A DNA stretch of 64,000 nt from Tribonema minus (lineage: Eukaryota; Sar; Xanthophyceae; Tribonematales; Tribonemataceae). Of this stretch, positions 34,691 to 45,176 are shown in pieces. The stretch lies in the NCBI GenBank assembly GCA_017506865.1, contig JAFCMP010000212.1:620001-684000 (forward strand). Direction: 5' to 3'. Both the position numbers and the translations under genes were made by a program. Every line of letters begins with the position of its first letter. Position 1 is the stretch's first letter. The notes beneath the pieces are model-generated. The model searched no databases. It worked only from the letters and a program-made list of their open reading frames with translations, and was not told where the DNA came from.

Positions 34691-36401
34691 GCGGATTAAC
34701 AAGGCAGCATTTCATTAAAAACCGGTTCTACACTAGTCTGAGACACAAACTAACTGATACATAATGAAAACGGGTCATGGGGCACGGTGACTGAGGCATG
34801 CGGCCAGGCCCTGAAAAGGTCAAGACTTGGGGGTCACGGGTGACATGAGACTCAGTGAGCACTCACGGAGTTCAACACAAACTTGAAGGCAAGCTCAGGC
34901 TGATGAACATACTACAGACACGCACACGGTGACTCTTCAAATTGTCATCATGCAGCACAAACGCTTGTGCGCGAGGCAGCGGCAGACTTGACGGCAAGAA
35001 AGCTACTGCTATGCCATGAGGACGTGGGCGCACTGTTGAGAAGAGAGGAAATGGATTTAGTGGTGACGAGTAGGCTATTTTTCTGAATTTAATTAGACTC
35101 GGTGCGAAACGTGAAATCAGGTGCCACTGCGTTGGAGTGCCTGGCTGTGGTTCTGCGCTGAGTCACGGCCGGCCCTACGTGTGAGGAAACCCGACGGCGT
35201 CGCGGTTGCTATGGATGCATCTGCCCTTTGTTGACTCTTGACCCTTCAAGAACACAATGGTGGAAGTTGCTTTGATCGGCGTGAACTTCATGGAATGTAG
35301 GCATTGTGGTGCACGGTGCAGCATACATAGAGCGGGTCTGACTATTTGTTCTGCGGATAGCCCCTCACTGTTGCCCATGCAATGTGAGTAGGAGGCCTGC
35401 GCCTTATAAACATAGTATGAGCACTGCGGCACACAGACGAACACATAGTTGCCTTTGCAGACTTGTGACTCTCCTCTTGAAGTTGCAGAGTTGTGAGCTC
35501 AGTGTTTCAGTTCGACAGAGTTTTTCTGATTGTATGTTCAGAGCGGCAGATGAGTATTGCACGGCAGCGCGCCTGGCAAGCTTGACATATACTGAAAGTG
35601 TCGAGTCTGCTTGAGAAGCGGGCCTCCTTGGAAGTCATTAAATGTGTAAACACTATCATGGGACTGGAGCGATCTCCCCACTAAATGCCTGGGCACCCCT
35701 GCCACAACGGATCCGTATGCAAGTTGGACGAGGCCTTGGAGTCTGAACGGAATTATGAGCGCGTCATCACTGCACGTACACGGACAGCAGCGCGTGAGCA
35801 CAAGATGCACCGGACTTTGCCACGGACTCATTATGACCGTCAATGTGACCGCAACTGGCCACCACTACTGTGGAGGAGCCTATGCTGGCGTCGCTGGGCC
35901 ATAAACATACTACAAGAAAGAGGCACTGTCTGCCTGTGCAGGGCCTGCTGAGATGTGATGTGTTCGTACTGGCTTTGCAGTTTGAGACTCATCAGAAGTG
36001 GTGCAATGTCGAGGACCAAATTTGCTCGTGCACTTGCCAATAGCCGGGCAAACACGAATGGGTAGTTTGGCGGAGGGCAGTGCTGGCAGTTTGAAAGTTT
36101 GCGTCCTCTTGCACTATGAAGCGATCACTGCTGGCACAATGATGCCACGGCGCGACATGCAGGAGTCAACGAGACACAGCTTAGGAATTCATGAGTTTGA
36201 GTGCTGATTAATAATGGTTCTGGCTCGGGCCCTTGTACTTGTGAAGCAGGGCCCACTGCCAGTAGCATGTGAGCAATAAAGTGTCACTTCACAGCGAACT
36301 TTGACGAGTCATACGAGGGTCAGACGGTTTGCGTCAATACCTCTTCAACGTTCACGGGCTGGAGCATACTTGATGTGATACTCGCTTTAAAATAGTTGAT
36401 G

Positions 36402-36508
36402 TCTTGCCTTGGCAAAGACACGCTCAGAGTGCAGTACAACGGTGTACCTGCTGGGCAGCTTGGCAAGTACGCGCTCAGAGTGCAATACAACGGTGTACCC
36501 GCTGGGTG
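36402..36508. repeat. Tandem duplication of about 54 bp inside the LTR element
   Basis: The unit with CGCTCAGAGTGCAGTACAACG and GGTGTACCTGCTGGG is present twice in succession with a few changes. It lies in the decayed pol 3' region. Confidence 0.75.
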
Positions 36509-37433
36509 GCTTGATATGGTCTGCTTGCGCGCCCAGGGTGCTACGTTGCAGCATCTGCGGCTGAGGCTCAAGATGGACAGAAGGGCAGGTGGAATGTCCT
36601 GTTGACATCTGTGGGAGCTGATAACCTTGTGAGTGATGATGTTGGCGCGGTAGTGAACGTTGTGAGTGGCGCATCCGAAACCAATGGGGACAGTGTGAGA
36701 ATTGTGTGAGCACGATGTCTTTGTGCGCCCAGGTGGTCAATGCGACGCATTTCGACCTGTACGACAATCTGCCGAGATCGCCATTGTTGTGGTGTGCCAA
36801 CCACAGAGGGTGAAAGTGTGTGAGACCCAGTCTCAACCTTGACTTGAAACAGCCGGAAATGCCCACTGCCTGGTGCCGTGGGAGGTGGACCGGAGCGCCC
36901 TCCCCAAGTGCAATATCACCCTGATATGCAAGCGTGGCTAAACAGGTAGAAGCAGAAGAAGCCGTGCCATGTTGAAGGTTAAAGTCGTGTCTGATTACTG
37001 CACAAAAGGCATTCGCAATGCAAGCCCTACTTCAACTACTGCTCCACCTAGGGTTGCCTCACTACATCTTCAACATTGGCAGTTACAGGTTGAAGTTGTA
37101 AGATGGCGCATACTATGTATATTGTGTACTTTTTATTAATTGTGTACTACCGCGTTATCGGACCGCGGACATGTGTTGTACAGTGTTGAATGTTTGTACT
37201 GTTATGGTGAATTCTGCGGATTCAAAGTCATACGGGGCCTCTGCTGAAGATCCTGCTAATCGAACCATATCTCAAGTATGCACCCGAACGCCGTTACAAA
37301 CATTGCCGGTAACGTGGCGCGGTGGGTTGAGGGTGACAACTAGTCTGACAGATTCCATGTTCCCACTTTGGTCAGAACTGCGCAACGTTGAGCCCTGTTG
37401 AGACGGCAGCGACTCTGGGGACAGAGTCGCGCT

Positions 37434-37447
37434 GAAGAAGGGGGGAG
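37434..37447 (+). other. Polypurine tract
   Basis: GAAGAAGGGGGGAG lies directly before the right LTR, where second-strand DNA synthesis is primed. It fixes the element's strand as plus. Confidence 0.8.
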
Positions 37448-37448
37448 T

Positions 37449-37784
37449 TGACACGGTTAGGGATATGTAAGGAGAATGCGTGCCGGGAGCATTCTCGAGT
37501 CTAGGGATCATGCCAGCGCCGGGCATGATCCTAGTTGTCTGCCATATGATGACTGAACAGTTGCAGCGGTTTGTCTGTGGTCTTAACTGCAAACCCTAGC
37601 TAGTTGGTGCTTAGGGTTTGACGGCAGTTCTCTGTGGGTCAGATTCGGGTTCACTCAACTTGCGGGAGCAGCTGGAATGCAGCAGCAGGGCAACGAAAGT
37701 CTGAGGCGAGCCCAATACACCACCGGTGCCATCACAAGCAAGACTAGCTCAGCAATTCTCATACCAAGTACCCAATATGTTTCA
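37449..37784 (+). repeat. Right LTR, 336 bp
   Basis: Aligns end to end with 26822-27156 with about ten substitutions. It is followed by TTGC, matching the left flank. Confidence 0.92.
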
Positions 37785-37853
37785 TTGCTGGACTACAGGC
37801 ATGCCCATATACTTGCAACACATCCAGAAAACTGCGCGCGTGGTTGAGCTCTG

Positions 37854-39876
37854 ATGGTCATCGGGTTTTCTCGCACCGCCCCACAAGGGTTTCAGATGCA
37901 ACTCTCAGTGCTCCAGCGCAGCTCGTGTGCAGGCCACGCGCGGGCTGTGCCAGGCGGTGAGACGCGCAGTCAGTGCAGCAGGATAGGGAATGGCAGCCAG
38001 CATGTCTCTGCAGGTGCCAAATTGACAATGTGCTCGGCGATCCAGAATTGCTCTGAGCCAGGTGACTCCAGCGCGAATGTGAGCCGACCTGTGCTGTTGG
38101 ACAACAGCAAACATGTTTCTGCCAACGGCGACCGCTTGGTGGCATTGCTGGGCAGGGGAGACTGCGTGCACATGGCGATCATGCACACGCAAGCACCGGC
38201 AGTGCTGCATTTACAGCAGTGTCTCGTAAGGCCATCAGCGCCAACAGAGCTACCACTCCTGTCACCCATAACTGCGGCATTGCCCCAACAATCATTGGCG
38301 GTGACACGGGCAGCAGCAGCGCACAAGCGTGCATGATCAGCATCGCTGGGACGGCGCTGAATTGCGTGTCGGTGGCGGTGATTGCAATGCCGGCGCAAGG
38401 CAGACAAGTGCTGTAGCGACACCTGCTCCAGCGATAGCAGAGACGCGTGTTTCGGCCAAAGCGCAGTCAGCAGCATGTGTTTCAGCCACAGTGCGGGCGA
38501 GAGCAGCTGCAGCACAAGCAGAGGTGATGGAGGCTGTTGCGGAGCACGGGGTGGAATCTGCTGGAGGAGAGTTCTCATCAGGTGTTTAGTCAGCTGCAAT
38601 GCCTGGCTGCCACTGCAAGATCTGCAGCAACTGGTGACGGCTACATGTGAATGTGGCAGCTATGAACGGAACTCAGAGGCAACCAGTAACATTGGTGTCA
38701 GTGCGCCTCTGTTCGTCAAGGGCGTCGATGGCAGTGCTCAGGGCTCGAGGGCAACATCTTTGCCGACGACGCTGTGCGAACCTGCATTGAGCACACCTCA
38801 GCAGCACATGCCTCAGGCAGAGGTGGTGTCAACAGCAGCGCAGGCGGGCGTAACAGCAGCACAGTCTGGTGCGAGTGGAGTGGTCGTAAAGCGTGGAAGT
38901 CAGGGCAAGGACACGGCATTTGCGGAGGTGGCACTTCAGTCAGCGGTACCACAGGGCAAGGACACGGCATTTGCTGTGGTGGCACATCAGTCAGGCACTC
39001 TGTCGCCTGCACTAGTGTCGCTGTCGCTGCCTGCAAAAAAATCAGCTAGTACTGCAGATGCGGGACCAGCTCATGGCATCTTGTCTGCCGACGCGCAGCG
39101 CTGCTGTCAGCCAGACGCATCAATGATGCTGGCACCGGATTGCAGTCTCTCAGCCATGCCGTTGTGGAAGGCACCAGCATGTGTGCCAACGCTGCTGAAA
39201 ATTGATGTGTTGGTAGCAGCGCACGCGGCTCAGCGACAATGATTGCTTGCCGGCATGGCAGCACTTCACAGTTCTCAGCACGGGCTGGTGCTTGCAATAG
39301 CGAAGCAGCAAATGACAGGCATTCTTGTCGGCTACTCACTGAACATAGCGGTGGCAACAGCTGGTCCGAATGGCCGTGCGCCGGCTGTAGCGGTGCTGCC
39401 TGAAAATCGAGGCAGCAACTAGTGCTCAGTGTTCTGCAGGGGTTGCAAGTGCCGTGTGTGAGTCCAGCAGCATATTTCGGAGTCCAGTGCCAACTTTGCA
39501 CGGTGTGGACGAAAGTGTACTGCTTTCAGAGTCGCTGATCAACAGTTCTGCTGGCAGTGCTCCGCGTCCAACTCCGACGGCGGAGGGTCATGGAAGCAAA
39601 TTCACGTGCTCTGAGCAACACACAGGCTCTACGGATCCACCTAGCGGTCATGCACAGAGGACAACGCAGCGGATCTCAAAGCCGCCTGGTCATTGCAGCA
39701 GTGCTCACAGCCCCATGCAGTTCTTGAACGCTGTTGGTGACCATGGCAGCACCGACCTCAGCATGGCACCACATATCGCTGGTCTGCATGGATACTGCCC
39801 GGGCCTTGGAGCTCAACATCGGAGACTAGTGCTGGCAGCAACTTATCGGACTGACATCGACAGACAGGAGCGATGA
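37854..39876 (+). CDS. Unidentified repeat-derived frames
   Basis: Three long plus frames (37854-38336, 38382-39242, 39454-39876), the first two in the same frame, have Ser/Ala/Gln/Cys-rich translations. The middle one holds a 17-residue tandem repeat with the core GKDTAFA (units starting at 38903 and 38954, 51 bp apart). The composition looks like low-complexity or mobile-element sequence, and I recognise no domain. A family A retroelement tail lies downstream at 40714, but these frames do not resemble that element's protein. Confidence 0.25.
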
Positions 39877-41173
39877 TGGCAGCGCTGGCGTCTCAACTCA
39901 GCTGACTGCCGGTAATCACAGCAGTGGACAAGACACTCAGTCTCCTCCATCCAATAGGTTGACTCCTGTTGGGGGCGGGGGCAGTTGTGAACAGTACTCA
40001 GTGCTGCGGACATATGAGTTTGGCAGCGATAACAAGGGCTGACAGTGTGTGCGGGTTGGAGGAGTCGGTGCTAGTCTAGACGACGAGGCCCTGGGACTCG
40101 AAGCAACTTGAACAGCACCTATGGCGGCAAGGCTAATGGCGGGTGACAGCAACACGGATAGCGTCACACAGTCTGCTTGCAGAGGTACTGGCCATGGCGG
40201 CACAACACACATGTTTGCACCTCTCTGTGGTGATCATGTCGGCATCCAGCTGTGTTCTGCAAAGGTTGCAGGAGCTGCTTGCGAGCATGGCAAAACGCAC
40301 GCAGCTGCTTAGCAATATCGGCTACTGGCTCTGTCTGCAGTACACCTGCCTCAGCGCTGCTGCAGCATCATGACTGGACCTAGCGGCAGTCACGGGGGTG
40401 CACAGTGTTCAGCAAGGGTTGCAGGTGCTGCAGGCATGGCAGCGACACACGCAGCTCAGTGCCATGCCACTATGTCTTGGCTTGACGGCAGTGATCTGCC
40501 CATTCTTGGTGGCTGATGCCACTGCGTCATCTAGCGCGCTTTTGCATCTCATCGTGCGAGAGCGTACATTCTCCTTTGCTTCCGCCAGACTGCTGTGTGA
40601 TGTGTGTGTTACAGGAAGCCGTGGTAGCTGATGACCACCAGATGTGCAGTCGCAGAATTAGCACTGCCACCTGCCAGTGGGGCTTTGTTGCTACACTGAC
40701 ACTACATGGCTGCTAGGCAACCCGGCCTCCCTTGGGGTCTTTATGAATACCAGTCCATAAGTATGCGGCTGCCACAGCGGCGTCTTCAAGCAAGTCTACT
40801 GCATTTCGCGCCGTCAAAACTTGAAAGGTCATTATTATTGCGGGCAGAACGTGTTTATTGGCTAAACCCTAGTGATAGTTCAGCCCTACTAGTAACTTCA
40901 ACATGAGGCTAATCCTAAACCCTAGCTGGTGATACCGCACGGTAAATGAAATCCGGCTGTTACCGCATACACACGTACGTACATACCCAAAAGTCCCGGT
41001 CTGGACAATGCTGGCGGAGGTACAAGTGCAACAGCACCTGTGTGGTGGTCAAAGAGAAATGCACATATTGCAACTCTGAGGTTCAAATTTATTTTAACCG
41101 AGGTTCAACTTGAAGCTGAGCAATCATCGATGCTGCTTGCAACTGCTGATAATCACTGGACACCTCAAACAAG
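39877..41173. other. Repeat-derived stretch without a clear gene
   Basis: Short Gln/Ala-rich frames on both strands, with the same GCAGTGCTCAG-like words as the preceding stretch, then more AT-rich sequence with TTGAAG motifs from 41.0 kb. Confidence 0.3.
40714..40759 (+). repeat. Tail fragment of retroelement family A
   Basis: TAGGCAACCCGGCCTCCCTT and then an AT-rich end finishing CAGTCCATA match the last 46 bases of the element at 28405-30529. The following AGTATGCGGCTGC partly matches the preceding ACTACATGGCTGC, perhaps a decayed target duplication. Confidence 0.6.
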
Positions 41174-41185
41174 CTGGAAGCGTAC

Positions 41186-41344
41186 TTTTTCTTAGTTCTC
41201 GCTCAGGGCGCGAAAAAGCCCAGATGATTGGCATCTAGCTGTAAGGAATCTACATGTCGTATGACAGTCTGAAAGTGTCGCAACGACAACCACTCAAACG
41301 CCGCCGCCGCCAAATGGCATCTCGGGGTCCTCCCCTACGTCCTC
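41186..41344 (-). mobile_element. Retroelement family B, 159-bp 5'-truncated insertion
   Basis: Flanked by CTGGAAGCGTAC at 41174-41185 and 41345-41356. In minus orientation it ends CTAAGAAAAA and joins GTAC directly. Its sequence matches the 3' end of the larger copy at 52249-53063. There is no complete gene, so it is a dead-on-arrival copy. Confidence 0.88.
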
Positions 41345-41380
41345 CTGGAAGCGTACCTCTCATGGACGTGGTCATTGTAC

Positions 41381-41601
41381 TTTTTATTAATTCTCGCTCA
41401 GGGCGCGAAAAAGCCCAGATGATTGGCATCTAGCTGTAAGGAATCTACATGTCGTATGACAGTCTGAAAGTGTCGCAACGACAACCACTCAAACGCCGCC
41501 GCCGCCAAATGGCATCTCGGGGTCCTCCCCTACGTCCTCCTCCATGTGCCCCCCCCCCTGGATTCTGCCATGTGTGTCATGACACGGCCAGAGTACGCCA
41601 T
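41381..41601 (-). mobile_element. Retroelement family B, 221-bp 5'-truncated insertion
   Basis: Flanked by GTGGTCATTGTAC at 41368-41380 and 41602-41614. In minus orientation it starts inside the end of the coding region (HMAYSGRVMTHMAES), carries the whole 3' untranslated part and ends TTAATAAAAA, joined directly to GTAC. It lies 24 bases from the preceding family B insertion, in the same orientation. Confidence 0.88.
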
Positions 41602-41792
41602 GTGGTCATTGTACATATGACTCCCGCCATGGAGATGAGTAGTGTTCAGACATGCCGTGGTTGCAAGGCCACATCTCCCCATAATGTGTGCGGCTCGCAA
41701 TGCAGTACGAGCATGGACGGGGTGCAAGCCACATCACATCACTGGCAGTAAGCACAAGCACCTGGTTCATTCATCTGAGTAGTACAAATAAA

Positions 41793-41862
41793 TCCAAGAG
41801 TGAGAACAAGGCGACACACCTACAACATGGCATTTCCACAGCCACAAGTGGAATATAATAAG
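41793..41862 (+). mobile_element. Retroelement family C, 70-bp tail insertion beside the glycosyltransferase stop
   Basis: Flanked by AGTACAAATAAA at 41781-41792 and 41863-41874. The insert (TCCAAGAGTGAGAACAAGG ... TGGAATATAATAAG) is the reverse complement of 53079-53147, the 3' end of family C. The tail again meets GTAC. It lies about 20 bases beyond the GT92 stop codon, so it probably forms part of that transcript's 3' end. Confidence 0.85.
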
Positions 41863-41881
41863 AGTACAAATAAATTATCGT

Positions 41882-44817
41882 CTACCAGACATTACCATAC
41901 CCTGCGGCACGCTCTGTCAACGCCATTCCAATCAGGCGCTTTTTGACTCGCTCCCAGTACAGTAGGGCGTACTCGTCCTGTTGCGCGGTTGCCTCCATGT
42001 CCGCCACGTTGACCCTGAAGCTGGCCATGTTTGTGAAGTGGCGGATATGGCCGGTTGTTATTGGGGTTCTTGGTCTACAAACTCCCAGGTAGGAATATTC
42101 GTCGTCTGCATGAATCCTGCATGACCCGGCCAAGTGGATTCCAGCAAAAAATGACTTGCTAGTGCGCGTGATTGTTTTCTGGCGCGAAGACTTGGCCTCC
42201 TTCATGCGAACGGTAAAATCAATGCCGTTCATATGTGTGCGCGGCACAGCAAGGTCCTGCGCCACCGTGTCGTATGAAAAGAAATTGGCGCCGCACCACT
42301 CAGGGCAATCGGGGCTGTCCAAGGTCTCAAGCACGTTGAGCAACGCACTCGATGACATGTCAGCAGCAGATGGCACGAAGTATTCGTCGATATCCCAAAT
42401 GGCCATGAACTTGGCGTGGCCCTTCGCATGAGCCAGGCAGACCTGTTCAAACATCACAGGGCGGTGTTACAGGGGCAACAGGAGGGCGAGTGCGTTTAGG
42501 TTATTGTAACAATCATGATCTGCGTTTTACGCGACTTGTGCTAACAAGGAATAGTAGCTGCTGAGTCACAAATGATAATCAAAAGCTTTAAGGTGGCCGA
42601 ATGATTGTGCCAGTTGCATCCTCCTTCGATTGGTGCACAATGACATGCTGCCTGCCACAACTTTGCAAGGCAATGCAGCATCTTTGAGTTGCTGCACTTA
42701 GTAATATAGATGCCAGTGATTCAACTTTGATCTTCAAGCCCCATTGCAGAATTCCAATGCCAGAATAGTGATCACTGCTAATGATGTATGTGACAGCAAA
42801 GAGCACGAGGGCTGTCCCGCGTCGCAATGCTACTGCTGCACTTCGTGCGGGAGGACCAATGCAGTCCAGAGTGGGAACGTACAACTTGAGTTGAACAACC
42901 AGGAGTGATATCAATGGGGCAAGATGGGGCAAGTTGTGCAGTACCAGCCTCCCTTGGGCCTTTGCAAGTACAAGTCCACTTCTGCACTTGGCTTGGCGGT
43001 CAGTGACCGTTTGATAGTGTAGATAGCGCATGTGTCACACGTTTGAGACAGAACATGTGTACACGAGTTGCATATTATGTGTTTCATAGGGTTTCCGCCC
43101 CTCAAGCAAAATTAAATAAAGTACCCTCAAGCAAAATTAAATAAAGTACAAGTCTACGAGTACCTCGTGTCCAACAGTATACCTTCTTCTAGAACACGTT
43201 ACTGTCATTGACAGGGGCTGACCCCAAGTCAATACCTGGCGGTGAGTCCTTGCAAGAGCCGTTACACAAACCCACAATTTTGTGCCTGTGCAGTCAGCAG
43301 AGTTGCCACTTTTTTGGATAGTCAGCAGCTGCCAATAATTGATATTGGCAACTGCTGAAACTAGTGCGAACATGCCATTGGATGATTGAAACAAAATTGT
43401 CTTTGGCCCGTTTTGCCTAAAAGTGGATGGTGACAGTCTGCGAGCTGCACTACTCACGTGACAACTCAGGTGCATGTGCAGAACACCAATTAAGGAGAGA
43501 ATTTTTTGGAGCAATCCCCGGATACTAAAAGGCACCACAGGACATTAATGCAATGATCGAGTTGAAGATTGCACAATCATTTGACTGAACAGCAACAGTT
43601 CGCTTCAGGATGCTGTGCGGACGGTGATGCAACCGTCAAACTTCAAATTGAAGATGATGGTCAATACTGAGCGAGACAGTTGATGTTTAACTTCAACTTG
43701 AAGTTGTACTTCAAATACAGTAGCGTCTCGAGTCAAGTTTGTCCAATTTGAAGTTTGAAGATTGCACCATCATCCGCAGAGCGAGCTGAAGCGAACTGTT
43801 GATGTTCGGTCAAATGGTTGTGCAATCTTCAACTTGATCATTGCATTAATGTCCTGTGGTGCCTTTTAGTATCCAGGGATTGCCCCAAATAATTCTCTCC
43901 TAATACTAATGCTTATTCCACGATGCAGCAGTGAAAGGAAGCAGGGAGTGCAAGCCGCGCACCTGGTACAGCTCCACTTGGGTTGCAATCGTGTTCAGGC
44001 TGCTCAGGAAGCAAGGCTCATGAACCATCAGCAGCACCACGGTTCCCTGGTGTATGAAGTGAGCCAGCTCCTGTTTAACTGCATAGAAGTTTTCCTTGTA
44101 TGTCCCCAGGTAGATGAGGCCTACACCAATCTGCAGGTGGTGGATGATCCACTCCCGTAAATATCGCACTGTCTTGCCGTACCCTCCGATAGCGCAAAGC
44201 ACGATTGGCGATGCATGCGCAAGTATGGGGCCAGCCGCCAATGGGCGGAGCACAGCGGCGCTGCCAACACCGCCATAATGAACTGGGATGTTCAGGTCGG
44301 TCACAACCTCCTCACTCTCTGTCACGATCTCAACGTTTAAATGCCCAGTAGGCGCTTGCAGCAGGTCCTGCTTTTTAATCAATGCAGTCACATTGCAGGA
44401 CCAAGTGTGCGTGACGCCTTGTACGTCAGGGTTAAGGCTGAGCTGTGGGTATAGCTGCATTGGAACTGGTGCTGCGGCACTGGACCTGTCATCGCCTGCC
44501 ACACCTGGAGCATGTACCCTGCAAAACAGTGTCTTTGCCTCTGTGGCCTTGCGATCAAACACTGTGTTATTGAGCAACATGACAGTGCTGTATGCTATCT
44601 CGTTCTCATCAAACAACTCCACAGGTCCTGGATGGCAATGCTCTTGGCCCGTCCACTCCCTGACCGATCGGACTGGCCGAGGTTCACCCCTGGTGATCCA
44701 AGTGGTCTTATCAGCGCCATGCAGAGTAATAAGCACGTCGTCTGTCGATCCATAAGTCGTGGTGATCTGTGCACCATGAAGATAAAGCTGACCATGCAAG
44801 AAGGGGCCGGGCATCAC
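41882..44817 (-). CDS. GT92-type glycosyltransferase, two firm exons
   Basis: A predicted Golgi or secretory-pathway glycosyltransferase of the GT92 (DUF23) family. Exon 44817-43963 follows a GGTGCAG acceptor and carries a beta-rich N-terminal part, then IGGYGKTVRYLREWIIHH and the GVGLIYLG block, the GT92 entry motif. Donor CAG/GTGCGC and acceptor GAACAG/GTCTGC join in phase 0, giving ELYQ-VCLAHAKGHAKF. Exon 42442-41882 follows with AIWDIDEYFVP, the DxD-type metal and nucleotide-sugar site, and ends at TAG. The two exons encode 471 residues with no break. The intron (43962-42443) contains a 409-bp MITE and a retroelement tail. A 5' exon is needed; 47393-47058 is a phase-compatible candidate. 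Donor sugar and acceptor are unknown. With the transporter at 15.8 kb it points to an active glycosylation pathway, though the genes are 20 kb apart. Confidence 0.85.
42941..42978 (+). repeat. Tail fragment of retroelement family A in the GT92 intron
   Basis: GCCTCCCTTGGGCCTTTGCA followed by AGTACAAGTCCA matches the last 35 bases of family A. It is opposite to the direction of transcription of the host gene. Confidence 0.6.
43493..43901. mobile_element. MITE, family 1, 409 bp, copy 2, in the GT92 intron
   Basis: Aligns as the reverse complement of 31414-31822 along its whole length and has exactly the same size. Terminal inverted repeats begin AGGAGAGAATT and end AATTCTCTCCT. The flanks (ATTA / AATA) do not form a perfect duplication. 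It sits about 60 bases into the intron after the 43963 donor. Confidence 0.88.
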
Positions 44818-45176
44818 CTGCACCCGCCAAGGGAGCAAAACGTAAGCTGGTCGTTCTAGAAGCTGCTGCTTTTAATTATTGTGCAATACCAAACCGATAT
44901 ATCCTGCAACAATCAATGAAAGATTATTGAACTACAGTTGAACTCATATGGTGTCTTAAAGTTTGTCGCATACCTTCAAGATGGACTTGTATACAGAGCG
45001 TCACGATGGACTGCTTGAAAAAACGGGGGACAACTAGATGATGCAAATGCAATTTTGATTACAACTTTTGATTATATTTGATGATAACGCAGAAGAAAGG
45101 AACATTTGGTACTGTAACAGTGGACAGTCGCAGCAGCATCATGATCGATGATAATGAGTACTTTAACCATTGGCAA

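Larger units (their letters stand above)
26822..37784 (+). mobile_element. LTR retrotransposon (Ty3/gypsy-like), decayed, with nested insertions
   Basis: Two near-identical LTRs (26822-27156 and 37449-37784) begin TGACACGG and end TTTCA. TTGC precedes the left LTR (26818-26821) and follows the right LTR (37785-37788), giving a 4-bp target duplication. A TGGCAAGCACAAAGC primer-binding candidate lies two bases after the left LTR, and a GAAGAAGGGGGGAG polypurine tract lies directly before the right LTR, so the element reads on the plus strand. A decayed reverse transcriptase is at 34404-34690. About ten substitutions and a few small indels separate the LTRs, so the insertion is not recent. Two younger insertions interrupt it: a non-LTR retroelement (28405-30529, minus) and a MITE (31414-31822). 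The total is 10,963 bp, about 8.4 kb without the nested elements. Confidence 0.9.

Noticed and set aside
35685-36207. Integrase of the LTR element
   Set aside because: His/Cys-containing frames lie where integrase is expected, but no HHCC pattern or DDE spacing could be shown in one frame.
41188-41534. Simple tandem duplication of about 150 bp
   Set aside because: Each copy has its own, different flanking direct repeat, so two independent insertions explain it better.
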